Shown here: in pieces, positions 25,957-38,107 of the stretch
How positions within the stretch are numbered: position 1 is the stretch's first letter
Layout: each line of letters begins with the position of its first letter
Source: Lanius collurio
Taxonomy: Eukaryota; Chordata; Aves; Passeriformes; Laniidae
Direction of reading: 5' to 3'
DNA length: 64,000 bases
NCBI GenBank assembly: GCA_020086605.1
Contig: JACBWW010000016.1
Location: 3,772,456 to 3,836,455, forward strand
Translations under genes and position numbers: made by a program
The notes under the pieces: model-generated
The model's database searches: none
The model's input: only the letters and a program-made list of their open reading frames with translations
Told to the model about the DNA's origin: nothing

Positions 25957-26115
25957 GTGATTAGCTAATGTATTCATTAACTGGAAGGGTTAGGAATATG
26001 AACGTAGCAAATGATACTTAATTACAATAATGAATGCCTGGTGATTCATGAATAATGCATTCCATAGCTATTTACATATTCATACTTAGGAGGCTATTAA
26101 TGGATAATTATCATT
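25957..26115. promoter_or_regulatory. Candidate conserved enhancer: cluster of homeodomain-type palindromes
   Basis: Within 160 bases lie three perfect palindromes: ATTAGCTAAT (25960-25969), TTCATGAA (26045-26052) and GATAATTATC (26103-26112). There are also CTTAATTA (26017-26024) and several TAAT/ATTA cores. Dense TAATTA-type motifs of this kind mark developmental enhancers read by paired and LIM homeodomain factors. Conservation cannot be judged from one sequence. Confidence 0.35.
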
Positions 26116-29100
26116 TGACTAAAAGACGTGGACATCAGGAATGTAACAACCAGAGTGTTTTCCCCCAATCTCACTGTGGCTTTACCTGTATGTCTTGCTC
26201 TTGTACACCTCTACCTTGTACCTGATCACAGAAACATCAACAGGATTTTATTTTTGAGGCCTGTAGAGTGATCTAATGGCAAATACAGCCATGCAGGCTA
26301 AGTTTCCACTCTGCACCACTTCTAAGCCAGTGCTCCCATCAGTTTCTGTCTTGAGATTGCAAAAAATTTGAAAGCATTTCATTCTCTTTGTCAACAGTAC
26401 AGATTTGTTCTTGTCCTGAATTTATGCTCTTTCCTATTGCAGATGGTTGGGACCCCTTAAAATTTTTTAATTGGTGAGATCAGGGTAGAAATACTGGCAA
26501 AAATAGGAAAATTGGAAAATTAGGGTAGCAATAATGGAATCACCTTCAAACTGAACAATGCTGCCCTAGATATCTGGTATTTATGCTCCCACACACATTT
26601 TAGTCTCCATATAAGCAGATAAATTGCTAGACCTCCCAAGAAGACTTCAAAAGCAATACACAGACAAAAATACAACACAATTTTTTTTAAAAAATTAAAT
26701 TCCTGTTAGCATATATTTTAAGGCAGTATGATAATTTTTATTCTTTAGCCCAAGATTTAATGCCCAATGTTGACAACACCAAGACAGTAATTTTCAGCTG
26801 CCAGCCTCAAGAGTGTGACAAAATGAACAAGTAAAGCTGGGTAAGCCTGAAAAATTCTGCCAGCCTGAGTTTCAGACAGGCCTCTCACCCGCTGCTCCTC
26901 CCCAGCTCCCCAGGAGCTGAGGGTGCCCCAGGTCCCTGAAAAGCTTATTCCAGCTGTCCCAGCCTGCAGGGAGGGAGCAGAAGGTCTCACCCAGCGTGGG
27001 GGTCAGCTCCAGGCTCTCCTCAGATGGTGTCACAGAACATCCCAGGGCTCCAGGCAGCAAGGTCAGGCCAAGCTACTGGGGAGCATCAGGCTGGTGTCTT
27101 AATGAGGAGAATGTCTGTACCTGCTGTGACTTTTATCTTCCCCAGAGCTCCTGCAGCCTATTGAAAAAGACTGGTGTGGCCAGTAAAACATTTTCTAAAT
27201 GACACCCTTCTTTGCAGTGCCCTGTCCTATTTCCACTGCAGGTCAGGTGCCTCAAATGATACAACCTCAGGAAATCAGAGGGGTTTAAAACCACTCACTA
27301 GCATGTTCTAACATCATACTGAACCCAGCAGTGGTTGAGGAGCAGTGGAGAGAGGACTGAATCCCTGTTCACAACTGATGCCCGCAGCTTGCAGCACCCA
27401 CAATCAGCACAGGCAGCCCATGACATTCCTGCTGGCATTCCTCCTCAAGCAGGGAGCAGGCCCTGTGGCAGCAGAACTATCAAAGAGCAGAAGACAACTC
27501 TCACCTGTCAGCTTTCCCAAGGCTCCCAGGATCTAGGAGCAGGCTGTGGGAAGGAAATAAACACTCTGGGCTGTGTAACTCATGCCCTGCAAGGCTGCTT
27601 GTTGCTGGAAGCATAAAGGGCATTTCCTGGTATTTCTGATTTACTCTCTGTAGTGCCTTACTAGGTTTGAGAAAACTCTTATCATGACAACTGTTTTTAC
27701 AGCACAGGTAAACTCATAACAGTCTGATGGTAGGCTATTGAAATACAATTATTTCATCAACTGAAGCAAATTTTTACTTTTATTAGCCTAGCAGAATCAG
27801 CGTAACTGAGCTGGGAAAAAGCTGGAGTTTATTTGTTTTCACATCATTTGCATGGCTGTAGATCACCCACCATGGCAGAGTCATTACCATTGATGGTAGG
27901 AGCCAGAGAGGGCTCAGCTTTATTCCAGTGCCAGGTCGAATGTGGGGTAAGAAGAAACATCTTTAGATTTATAAAATGAGCAGTCCTGCTCTGGAAGTCA
28001 TTGAAAATGTCACAATGCCATTTCTGCTATTGTTTTTCAGAGCAGAACAACGCCTTAATACCCTTTGCTATTTTGTATTAGTCTGCCTTCAAAACACAGG
28101 ATTTAACTAAAACTTCTAAAAGGATATTGCACAAAACACATTTAATGTGTGTCAAAACATAAGGTACAAAAACATTAGGATGCAAAGACAATAAGGTTAC
28201 CTAATGTGTCTTAGCTGGGAAAGACAAGAAAGCTCTTCACAAGGCCAGGATTGCTGCACGCATCAGTGAAAAGCAGTTGAATATTTAATGTGCATTGTAA
28301 ATATAAGCAGAAAAGGGAGGCCAGATGACATATGACAGCATAACACTCTGCAGAACAGGAATCAGCTCAAGCACAGTGTTCACCTGAGTATTCAGACTAA
28401 CACATTTTGCCTGTACACCATCCTTTCTGTTGCAATGGCATTGTCTTCCCTCCCCTCACCTTCTGATGTTTTCCCTGTGGACCCACATCCACATCACATG
28501 GGCATTGATTTCAGTCATTGCTCACTTTATAACACATTCATGCACTCCATGCAATGTTCAGATGCTAAACTTTATGTCTTTTTTTTTTTTCTTGTATGGT
28601 TCATGAGACTTAATGTTCTATCTATTTTTCAGTTCTTGATATGAAGCTGCATTCCTAATAACATCTGAAAAAAAAAATTACACACTTTACTAGGCTTATG
28701 GAATATGATGCCACTTAAAAGGAATAAAAAGAATTTGTGTTCCCGAGAATCTGAAAAATATTTTGGTTTCAAATGATCAAGAACATTTATCGATTTTGAT
28801 ATGGACAACTATTTAAACTAGAGGCAGAGCTTGTTACACAAATATCTGAACTTTCTACCAATCTAAATGTGCAGCAAACAAAACAGTCCTTAAATTTATT
28901 CAAATCATATTTGGTAGAACAAATTATTCCCTTTTCAAAAAGAATAAGAGTGATGAAGTAAAAAATGTGATACTGCTGTAATTCAAAGGACAAGATAATC
29001 AGCAGCTTTACGAATCTATGTAATTATTTAGAGTGAACAGATTTTGCACCACTGGAGACTTTGTTGGTGGTCCCTGTGAAATGGTAGGGTAGGGATTCTG

Positions 29101-29416
29101 GAGATTCTCAAACATTCATACTTTGGTGTCTAATTTATCCATTACAGAAATAAATAGAAATATTTCTCTTTCTGTCGGGGGAAGCACTGGTAACATCACA
29201 AGCTGTCCTCTCCTTATCTCCCAAGGGACAAGACCCTCTGTTCCCTCTTCTCCAAGCAGTAACCATTTGTGGGAGAATTAAAGGTGCAGTTGCTTCCCTG
29301 ATCATGCTGTAACAAGACTTTTTCTCCCCGACTGACTTTGTATCAGTTGTCCAGGAAAAGGATGCATGGTGTGAACACAGCCTGGCTGACACCTGGGAGC
29401 TGATAATCCTGGAACA

Positions 29417-29590
29417 ACAACAAAAAACACAACAAAAAAGCCACAACAAAAATCCCTAACCAACTAACCAACCAACAAAACCCCAACAACATTAAGCAAA
29501 AATACACACACACACACATGAAAACCAACACCCAAAAAAAACCCCAACCCAAGCCAAAATAAAGAAACCCCAAAGAAAAACCCAAGCCTG
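29417..29590. repeat. A/C-rich low-complexity tract with a CA microsatellite
   Basis: About 170 bases on the plus strand almost lacking G and T, built of AAC, CCAA and CCCAA words with a short (CA)n run at about 29503-29518. The long minus-strand frames here (G, F, V and C rich) are artefacts of this composition. Confidence 0.85.
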
Positions 29591-32500
29591 CTCCCAGTTA
29601 AAATCAATGACAAACTAGAGACTAGGCTGTGGGAGGGCCTGGCAACCTCCCACCTCTTCTGCAAGGCTAATTTCAGCTTGTCTTCACCAATGCTAATGCA
29701 TGTGTCTGGACTTATCTAGGCTGGCTAATCCCTCAGTGAAATGGCAGCAGAGGCGCAGAATTTATACAGGGATGTCACTGTTGCCTCTTTTTATCCCAAA
29801 TGCTACCATTTTTGTGAACTAATCAGAATACTGCACACAAGAATCAGGCAGGACACTGTGCTGTGTCTCGTGGAAAATTGCACTTGGTCCTTTCTTATTT
29901 TATTTTTTCCTTTAATCAAACACAAATCTCATTCAGGCTGAAAGAAAATGCTTGGTTTCTATGAAAGCGTAACACATCATTCATGGTAGACCAAATCCCA
30001 GTAGTAAAAGGTTTTCTGTCACTTTCTACAGGTTTGGAAGTTATTATCCCACCCAGATTTCCTCCTGTCCTTTCAGTCAGTGATATTGTCAGGGAACCCC
30101 AGGGGTAGCTGTGGATCTGTGCAGGGAAGCCCTCAGTCCCGTTGGTGTTGCCATTTCTGGAAATCATCAAAAAAGGTGGTTCTGAAGGAGAGGCACAAAG
30201 TGATACTGAGGGAAATGAAATCACACAAATAAGGAAAATCATAAGTAAAATGGATTTGTAAAAGTCAAACAGATGGGGACAGCACTGAACACCTGGGCTG
30301 TATCTGAACATGGGAAAAATGACTTTTTTATTTCAAGTGAATGCTTGTGGCACCCCTGTAAGGTCCTCAAGTGTGATTATTGTGTTCTTCACTAGAAACT
30401 GGACAGTGAGAGAGAGAGACCACAGTCTACCCCAGGATGCTTTAAACACTTTAAAACTACTAAAGCATTAGGGGTAGAACCTGCTGCTAAGCAATAGTCT
30501 CCAAAGCAGTGAAGTTCTCTAGATGGGGTAGGCTTGGAAGCTAAATTTTCACTCAGTATCAGCTACCCACTCTCCCTTGGAGGAGTATTCAGGCTGCTCA
30601 GACTGCAACTGGCCTGGACCCAGAGCCCTGAAACAACTTATTTCACCTCCACAAAGTTTTGAGTCAAAGATTCCTAGCTCATGATCACTTTTTTCCATCC
30701 TCTCCCAAACTACTGATGAAGGAGGAAACAGAAGTATTCGTCCAGGAGAAAACACTAATTTATGACATTTCTGCCAAAATTTTATATAACTTGCCTGATT
30801 TCCTCATTGCTTTGCTAATACATATGAGTTTGGGAATATTTTAAGGAAGCATGCAAGTATCAATCAGAAGAGTTACTCAGAGCCATAAAAAAAAGGATTC
30901 TGGAAATCACTTATAACATTTTTAGTTGAATTTAATGGCTTATTTTGGTATGAAAAATATAGATAGTCAGCAAACAAAGTATCAGGTCTGTGAGACTTCA
31001 GGATGGGAACTTTAGCAGAGGATGAACAATCTCCAAACACTGCAACATGACCACAGCTGGGTACTTAAACAAATGGGTCATAACTGGTTTGAGGCAGTTA
31101 CAGGTAATGAGGCTGGTGGAGCCAGATCCTTTCAATATCTCAGAATATATAAAACCAAAGCGTGCTTGAATCTGTGATAGTCCCACGGGGCATGGGGCTG
31201 AGCCTCAGGAACAGGGGAGTGAGGTCTGCACTCAAGGGTATTTGCCTGAGAGGAAAGAGCATCAGTCCTTGTGCCCAGGCAATAAATAACAACAGGTCAG
31301 TTGATGTGGAAATGTGAGTTTAGTCTAAGTTCAGACTGCAAACCCGTAGTAGGCACATATGAGGGATTTATTATCAGTATAAGTGCAGCATTGCAGTTTA
31401 AACAACAGAGAATGACACACTTCACTCCAAAAAAGATATGCCATACAGTAAAAATGTCTGATTGCAACAGCTCCATGGAAGACCACCTGTCAGGCAGAGC
31501 TCCTCTTGCTCAGGGCTTCTGCCTCAGTGTACCAGCAGCTGTACAAGCATCCTGCAAGGCAGAGCCTGGGGGGCAGACCCTGAGCCCAGCCTCGCCAGGG
31601 CCACTGACAGGGGCTATGTTAGAGCTGGGCAGGGCTGTGCTGCCCTGGTGTGACTGACAAGGCAGAGTTTGGGCAGAGGGAAGAGATTCAATTCAATCAC
31701 CATTTCCACCGTGGGTTACCTAACAGGTCATTGGCTAATTGGGTTTCTATTTCACCCCTCAGTTCCTCTCTCTGACAAAAGGCTGCTTTAAAGGCATTCT
31801 CCAAACTGAAAACTACTGTTTAAGAAATAAGGCATCAAGGGTGGAGCTGAGAAGGAGGAACCACTCAGGCTGCCTGTTGGACAGCAGATACTCTCGTATC
31901 TGAGATAGGTGGAAGTGAAGGGGGGTTGTATCAGAAATACCTTACACCTGCAGATAAAGGTGAATTTTTACCTGACACCACACACTATAGAAAATGCTAC
32001 TTTCAGCCTGTATTGAGGATGAGTTAATCATCTGGCCAGAAACAGGGTGAGTTTGCCTCAGAGGCAGTGGGCTTTGCCTTGGAGGACCAGAGGTAAACTC
32101 AGTGAGCTGAGCCAGCAGATTTTTTCCTATTTCCCAGAAGTATGATCTTCAACAAAATCTGAAAGTGTAGGGATTCTTCTTGAAAGAGATATATTGACAA
32201 GGCTACCATTCCTTCCCAGCAGATCAGAGTAAAACTCCCTCAAGTACAATGTATTTTCTGTTACTTATCTTTAGGTGGCAGTAAGGTAAAAGCATGGAGT
32301 AGGAAGTTAAGAGAAATTTCTACTGCATTTTCAGAGACCTTTTTCTCATGTACTATGCTGTCTATAACATAGAAAGAGACTTTCTAAAACACTTGCATCT
32401 TCAGCAGATATCCAAAAAGTAATTATCAGGGTTGGCTTCATCCAGTTCACATTCATATGCAAACCTGTTGAATGCCAGTAATATTAATACAATGATTAGG

Positions 32501-35500
32501 TCCTATGTCAGGTATGCAGGACTTGATAGAAGAATCCATGGGGACAGTGGTGAGGTTCAGAGGTAGAGACACACACTTGGTTCTATCAACAACATGAAAG
32601 TAGACTTTAAAGAAAGACAAAAAATAACTCTGCTAACAAATTAAAGGTCTAAACCAAGTCTGAATAATTATTAGCATAGCAGTTTTTAGACTTTTTTCAT
32701 TTACAATTTACCTGCATGCATCTTTTCCAAAGTCTCTGCTGAAGCCAAACCACAATGATTTCTGTTGTCTCAAATCAGCCTTCTACTAGAAAAAAAGGCA
32801 GCCAGTAGGATAAAAACACACTGAAAGTTTTTATGGAGGAATATAATTAGCGAAGTACCGTGACAGTGTCACGTAGCGTGTTAAGGCAAGTATTATGTAG
32901 CCAATAAAGGTCTATCTTATACTATTAATATTTACAGTTGGAAGCAGGAGATGGCTGCAATCGAAGTGCTGCTCCCAGCAAAGGCTCACTGCTGACTCGA
33001 TACCTTCTTGTCTGACAGTGTGAAACAGTCACAGCGCTCCTTACTTCATCACCACTTGACAGCATCCTATTAATGCTAGGTAGCAACACATGGCTGGTTT
33101 GCAGGAGCTCAGCACCAAGTACGGAGGAGAATTCCATGGAACAGTTTTGAGATCGTTGGCTCCACTTACTAACAGAGAAGCAGGGATGGAAAGTGTCTGG
33201 CAATTTCAAAGTCGGCCAGGAACCATAACAGGCTGTGCCGACCCATACACAGCTGACCCACCTCTTCATTCTGCATCACTGGGTGGAGCAGGTCCTCATT
33301 CCCACAGAAGGTGGGGAGAGGCAGGGCTCTCAATTTCAGCACAGGTTGCACCTCTGCAAGAGAACCAGGACCAGGGGTCAAGAGGACCTGACCCTGCTAC
33401 CTGTGGTGGCAGCCAGGGACCACAGCCCACAGAAGGTGCCCATGCACATTTGTGATGCTGGGCTTTGCTGGGGATGTGGGGCTGCCCTCAAAGGCCTGAT
33501 TACAGATACAAAAGAACACCTACCACTAACATCACTAATTAAGAAAGTGGTCTTTAACTTCAGCTGTTGTGTGCTGAAAAGTGGAGTTTTGAGCAGCTCC
33601 ACACTGTGCACAAGTCATGTTGTGCAACTCCATTAAAGTTACTTGAGATTGATAATTCCTAGTACGGGCAAATCATGCCTGGTAAAAACAAAGGGCAAGG
33701 AAACACATTAGTGAGGAGAAACAACAAGCAGGTATTCACTCAGACAGTACTTCCAGATTGCACACACCTCAGCAAAATATCTTTTTTTTCTTTTTTTTTC
33801 CCCAATACAGAAAAGATTGACCTATTATCTAGAATGACCAATAAAATATACATGCAAAAAATCAGAAAAGCAGGAGTTTGCAGTAGGAATGGTTTAGTTG
33901 CTTCCTTGGCTTAGCTGTTGATAGCCCACGTTACCCTTTCCTGCCCCATTCTCTTATCCAAATGCTGTCATTACCATCAGCCCTATCTTGAGTGTCACAA
34001 CATCATCCTGCACACACTGGTTTGACCAACACCTATGCAACCAATGAAGAAAGCAGTTTTGAAATCCATTCTTCTTTCTCATAATTGCAACTGTTTCTCT
34101 CTGTCTACTGAACCTCTATTCACCTCTTTTCCTTGGAAACTGTCCTGCCCTCATCTTCACACTGTAGCATCTTTTCCTATTCTTCTCCTCTTTTGGGGTT
34201 TAACCTACTGGCCCCTTCACACCCACTTCACTCTCCCGTGACAAAAGACTTCCTCAAAAGGCTATGTGCTCTTCCAAACCCCTCTTCAGGTGCCATTTCT
34301 ACTTTGCCAGCTACAGGGACACAGTAAACTCAATCTGGCCACATGCAAGGCAAAACCAGTGTTTTCAGTGGTAGTCTCAAGTTTAAATATCTCCTATTGC
34401 TTCCTGCAAGATGCTTGCCTGATGAGGTTTTTATCCACCACCAAGATGTACTCATACAGAATCTGCTGTCTCAAAGCTGCAAAGCAGTTATCCCCTGTGG
34501 AGAAACACCACCTGATACACTGTGCTGGCAGCCATGCACAAAAATAATTCTGTATGATGCCCCAAAGCATTTCCCAAACTGGAAAAGGATGTTGCACCCA
34601 AGAGACTGACACCTTTACTAAAACATTTGTCTAGTCTGTGATATAGCAGCTATGGGACAAACTCCTCCTCAGCATGGTTTGCCTGGATTTGCACCAGCTA
34701 TAGATTTTTCCCTCTTATCCTTTCAGATTGCAGCAGATGGTGAAGTTCCTACACCAGAGGCTGTCGATAGAATTTTAAAAGGCATCTCATAACAACACGT
34801 TGGAGCTGCACATTTAATCTGTGCTGCACCACTCAGATGATCTTAAAAAGAGCTGGAGCACTCACAAAACCAGCACAGGCAGTTGCTACAGAAGCACTAT
34901 CAAGGAGCCTTCTCAAAGCCCACAGCTTAATGAGAGCTGCCCTCGCAAACTGGCACTCAAATCACTTCTCCCTGTGCAACCAACACGCTGCTGCCTAGAA
35001 GGCATTCAGTGATCTGGGAGATACTGATCCAGCAAAACACCTGATGGAGATTTTAGGGGACTGTTTATGTACTTCTGGCTCTTTTGGGTCCATGGCTGAG
35101 CTCATGCACTGATTTGGGTGGCCAAACCCAGAAATCTTGTTCCTTCTGCCAAAGACAGTCCATTCCAACCATACTAAGCACCTCTGTTTTCATGGCTGGA
35201 CTGCTTTCACTAAACAGTTAATATAAACCAGAAATCAATACTACAAGTAGTTAAAGAAATTACAGTTACCGTAGGTAGTCTGATCTTTAGGTTTAATTCC
35301 TAAAAATGAGTCTTCTCAGCTGGAAAATCTTCTTGGCCAAAAGGCTGATAGTGCTACCTGAGCCACATATTACTGCATGTGCCAGCACTGAGGAGGGGGA
35401 AAATTGGTTTGATTTAAACACAGCACTGTTTGAAGTGATCTGAGAATGGTCCTGCAGCCCAGTGTGGGGAGGAGGAGGTCTGGGTAAGCTGATCTGACTG

Positions 35501-37016
35501 GGAGATCAAGACTAATGTGAGCAACACACTTGTTTCACTGAAGTCTGCTTTACAATTTAGTTGCAACGCTTCAGAGAGCTCCGTCTCCCATCTCCAGTTT
35601 CTTGCTCCACTATAATTAGAACAAACTTCCTCATTAACTTCTGTAGTGTCACAACAGTGCAACTTCACGTGCCAGGAGGGAGGCTGTCAAAAATTCTTAA
35701 TGAGGTGCTTTCTTTGCAAGCCCAGCTAAATTCTAGACTTCAATCATTTCCATCTTCTTTATTTTCTCATGGACTGCCACAGATGTAACTCTTCCTTCTT
35801 AGTAAAGATTGCATTTTTCTGATCTATGATCAATTTATCATTATAGCAGCTAACATGAATTCTCTCTATGCTTTTTCCTTTATTTCAAGAACTGTCAGAA
35901 AACTAAAAGTTGACATTTTTCAGGAAGGAATCAATTAAAACTGTCAGGTGTCAACTAAGACAAACAATTCAAACTACATTTTATAAAAAAAATATACTAT
36001 AAAGAGGTGGTAGTGAACCTAATTTCTTCAGAAACATTTTAAGAAAATATTCAGACAATAACTCACATGAGAAAAAAAAATTTAAATAATTACTTAAAAT
36101 CTTTCTTCTTCAAGATGAACTGACTAAATACTGTGGATATTCTGCACATATCAGAAGCAGTCACCAAAGTTTTTTCTTCAGCAATGTCCATGGGGCAGGT
36201 ACAGGACTCAGAGTCTCATTCAGGCCCTCCAGGCAGTGGGATTGTATTTCCCTGCAGCTATCAGGAAAATAACTCAGAGGCTGATGGCAGAAACAGCAAT
36301 GGCATTGCTGGGAAGTCCAAGATGAAATGCAGAGATATTTTCAGGATATTACAGAGGGAGGTGAGGAACAACAGGATAGCCTCCTCCCAGTGAACATGGG
36401 GTCAGGGGAAAAAGTTCCTAAGATGTGGAGAAAAAAGCAGTGATGCTACCTTGGGTGTTGCCCTGCATAGAGAAGGCACCCGAGCCAATTTTCGGCAACC
36501 ACAGGCCACCCAGAACTGGAGCTGTGGGCTGACTTACTGCAGGGGGAAGCAGCCACACCTTCAGGCCACTGAGATCTTCAGGTGTTCAAGGCTCCACAGC
36601 TGAATCTGATCCTACAAACTGGTCTTGTTCTTACTTATGAAAGAAGCAAAACTAGAGAAAAGCCCTGCAGCAGTCTTCCTAGGTCTGTTTTTAAGTCTTG
36701 CTTTCTGCTTCTCAATCTGAGAGAATTCAAGCACTTTTCTGACCAGATAATCCTAAAACTTGTTAGGCATCAGGTTTATAGTACAGCAAATATTGCACGT
36801 TCCAGGAATCACTTCAGAGGGCAAGAGGGATGTCTATACAATGCAATTGCCACTTTCGAAGCTTACAAGGTGAACTGAAGGATTCTGAGCTGTGCAGAAG
36901 GAAAAGGAATTGGTGGTCTCGCTGATGATAAACAGTGGAAAATCAGATAAGGTACACTCAGTGCTGCTTCCTTTGTTGCCACAGGTACCAAAGCAGCAAG
37001 GAGTAAACTGCTGCAG

Positions 37017-37301
37017 TGTTGTAGTGCAGGGAATCTTTACAACAATATATAAGATAGCAAAGGACTTGGAAGGAAAAGATGAAGCGATATTTCTGTAGAT
37101 GTTCAGGGATTATTTTATTCCTCCAGCCGCATGGCTGGAGTTCCCAGGCAGACTCCTGGGACCCTGATCTCTCCCAGGCCCCAGGCACCCCCACCACCCA
37201 GTCAGGAACAGGTATGGGGCACACGTGACATGGGGACAGGGACAGACCCGTACCCTGCAGGGTCCCTCCCCCCGGGGATTTCAGGGGAAGGTACCTCCAC
37301 A
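37017..37301 (-). repeat. 3' LTR of the Y-box element
   Basis: 285 bp, matching 39200-39484 almost throughout. Shared landmarks on the plus strand are a CACGTG E-box (37222-37227), a perfect 8-bp hairpin with a GCAT loop (37121-37140), and TTTATT (37114-37119), which is AATAAA on the minus strand immediately beyond the hairpin. A hairpin next to a poly(A) signal is the usual layout of a retroviral R region. Confidence 0.9.
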
Positions 37302-37318
37302 ATTCACCCTTTCTTATT
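37302..37318 (-). other. Polypurine-tract-like sequence
   Basis: Reading the minus strand into the 3' LTR, the bases AATAAGAAAGGGTGAAT directly precede TGTGGAGG. The AAGAAAGGG core in this position fits a plus-strand primer site, though the five bases next to the LTR are not all purine. Confidence 0.5.
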
Positions 37319-37540
37319 AAATAAAATAACAGGGGAAATAGTTGGATAAACAACAAAACATCTTCAAAGGAAAGGAAGCTACTATCTTGAGTCCCTAAAT
37401 GTCCAAACAGATTTTCCTTGGAGCATCAGAAGGAAGACAGGACTTGAGCACACTTCAGATGGAAACGGAGGAAGGGATTGTCTTTTTTGTACCTGTTGGA
37501 ATCTTAGAAAATGACAGTTAATTTTTTCCCTCCCTCCTTT

Positions 37541-38107
37541 TCATCCCCCCATCGGCATTGCAAAGGGATTCATGGCAAATGGAAAAGCCTGGTTTTGTGA
37601 GGGGAACCAGAAAGGGAAATTTGGGCTGGGCATATATGGGGGATAAAGGGACATGGGATAAAAAGGGAAAGTGGTATAGGAGAAAGGATAGGGATTATGG
37701 GGATATTGTCTAGCATATCTACTGCCTTTGACAGGGACACCCACAGGGCCTGTAACACAGGAGGCCTGTGGGCCCTTCCTTCCTTGCATAATTTTAAATT
37801 CTACTCTTTCTCCTTCTTCTAAGCTTGGAACGTCACTTTTGGGGTTCTTTTTTACAATAGCAGATTTATGGACAAAAATACTTTCTCCAGTATCGTTTTT
37901 CAACAAGAAACCGTAATTTTTCTTTACATTATACCACTTTACAGTTCCAAAAACCCTAGCTGTGATAACCTTTTCATCTTTCCGAGTTCCTTTGTTCTTG
38001 CTTTCACTTTCAGTTTTTCTCGCTCTCACATCAGAGCTGCCACAGCCGGGACTGCTGGGGCCGGGGCCGCCAGCGCGTTCCTGCCGTGGGGTTTCGACTC
38101 CTCGGGA
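37541..38107 (-). pseudogene. Captured Y-box cold-shock-domain gene, intronless, N-terminus uncertain
   Basis: A minus-strand frame opens after a TGA at 38108-38110 and runs 188 codons to a TGA at 37541-37543. Its first part is Gly/Pro/Ser-rich, then a basic stretch leads into a complete cold-shock domain with GTVKWYN, an RNP1-like KNYGFL, the RNP2-like IFVH, GERVEF and VTGPVGVPVKGSRYA. These features are specific to Y-box proteins (YBX1, YBX2, YBX3), which bind and package mRNA. In YBX genes this domain is split by introns; here it is continuous, so it came through cDNA. The usual basic/aromatic tail is absent. Instead there are 54 residues with, by my count, 14 Pro, 9 Phe, 6 Tyr and 5 Met. 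There is no in-frame ATG before the domain; a neighbouring Ala/Pro-rich frame starting at 38343 ends at 38026, next to it, so a small indel may have separated the start. Called a pseudogene for that reason, although the domain itself is unbroken. Confidence 0.75.

Larger units (their letters stand above)
20969..37016 (+). other. CRB1: First 16 kb of the long CRB1 intron 11; no coding gene seen
   Basis: After the putative alternative 3' UTR the sequence is AT-rich and apparently mostly unique. I see no splice-bounded coding exon on either strand. Listed separately are a homeodomain-motif cluster at about 25.96-26.12 kb and an A/C-rich low-complexity tract at about 29.42-29.59 kb. Open frames such as 22290-22643, 33235-33636 and 36582-36878 have no recognisable domain and read as chance. 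Confidence 0.55.

Noticed and set aside
29135..29664. Minus-strand frames rich in Phe, Gly, Val and Cys
   Set aside because: They translate the A/C-rich low-complexity tract.
36958..37356. 132-codon minus-strand frame, with a near-copy at 39159-39524
   Set aside because: Both are translations of the two LTRs; their similarity is what revealed the direct repeats, but they are not protein genes.
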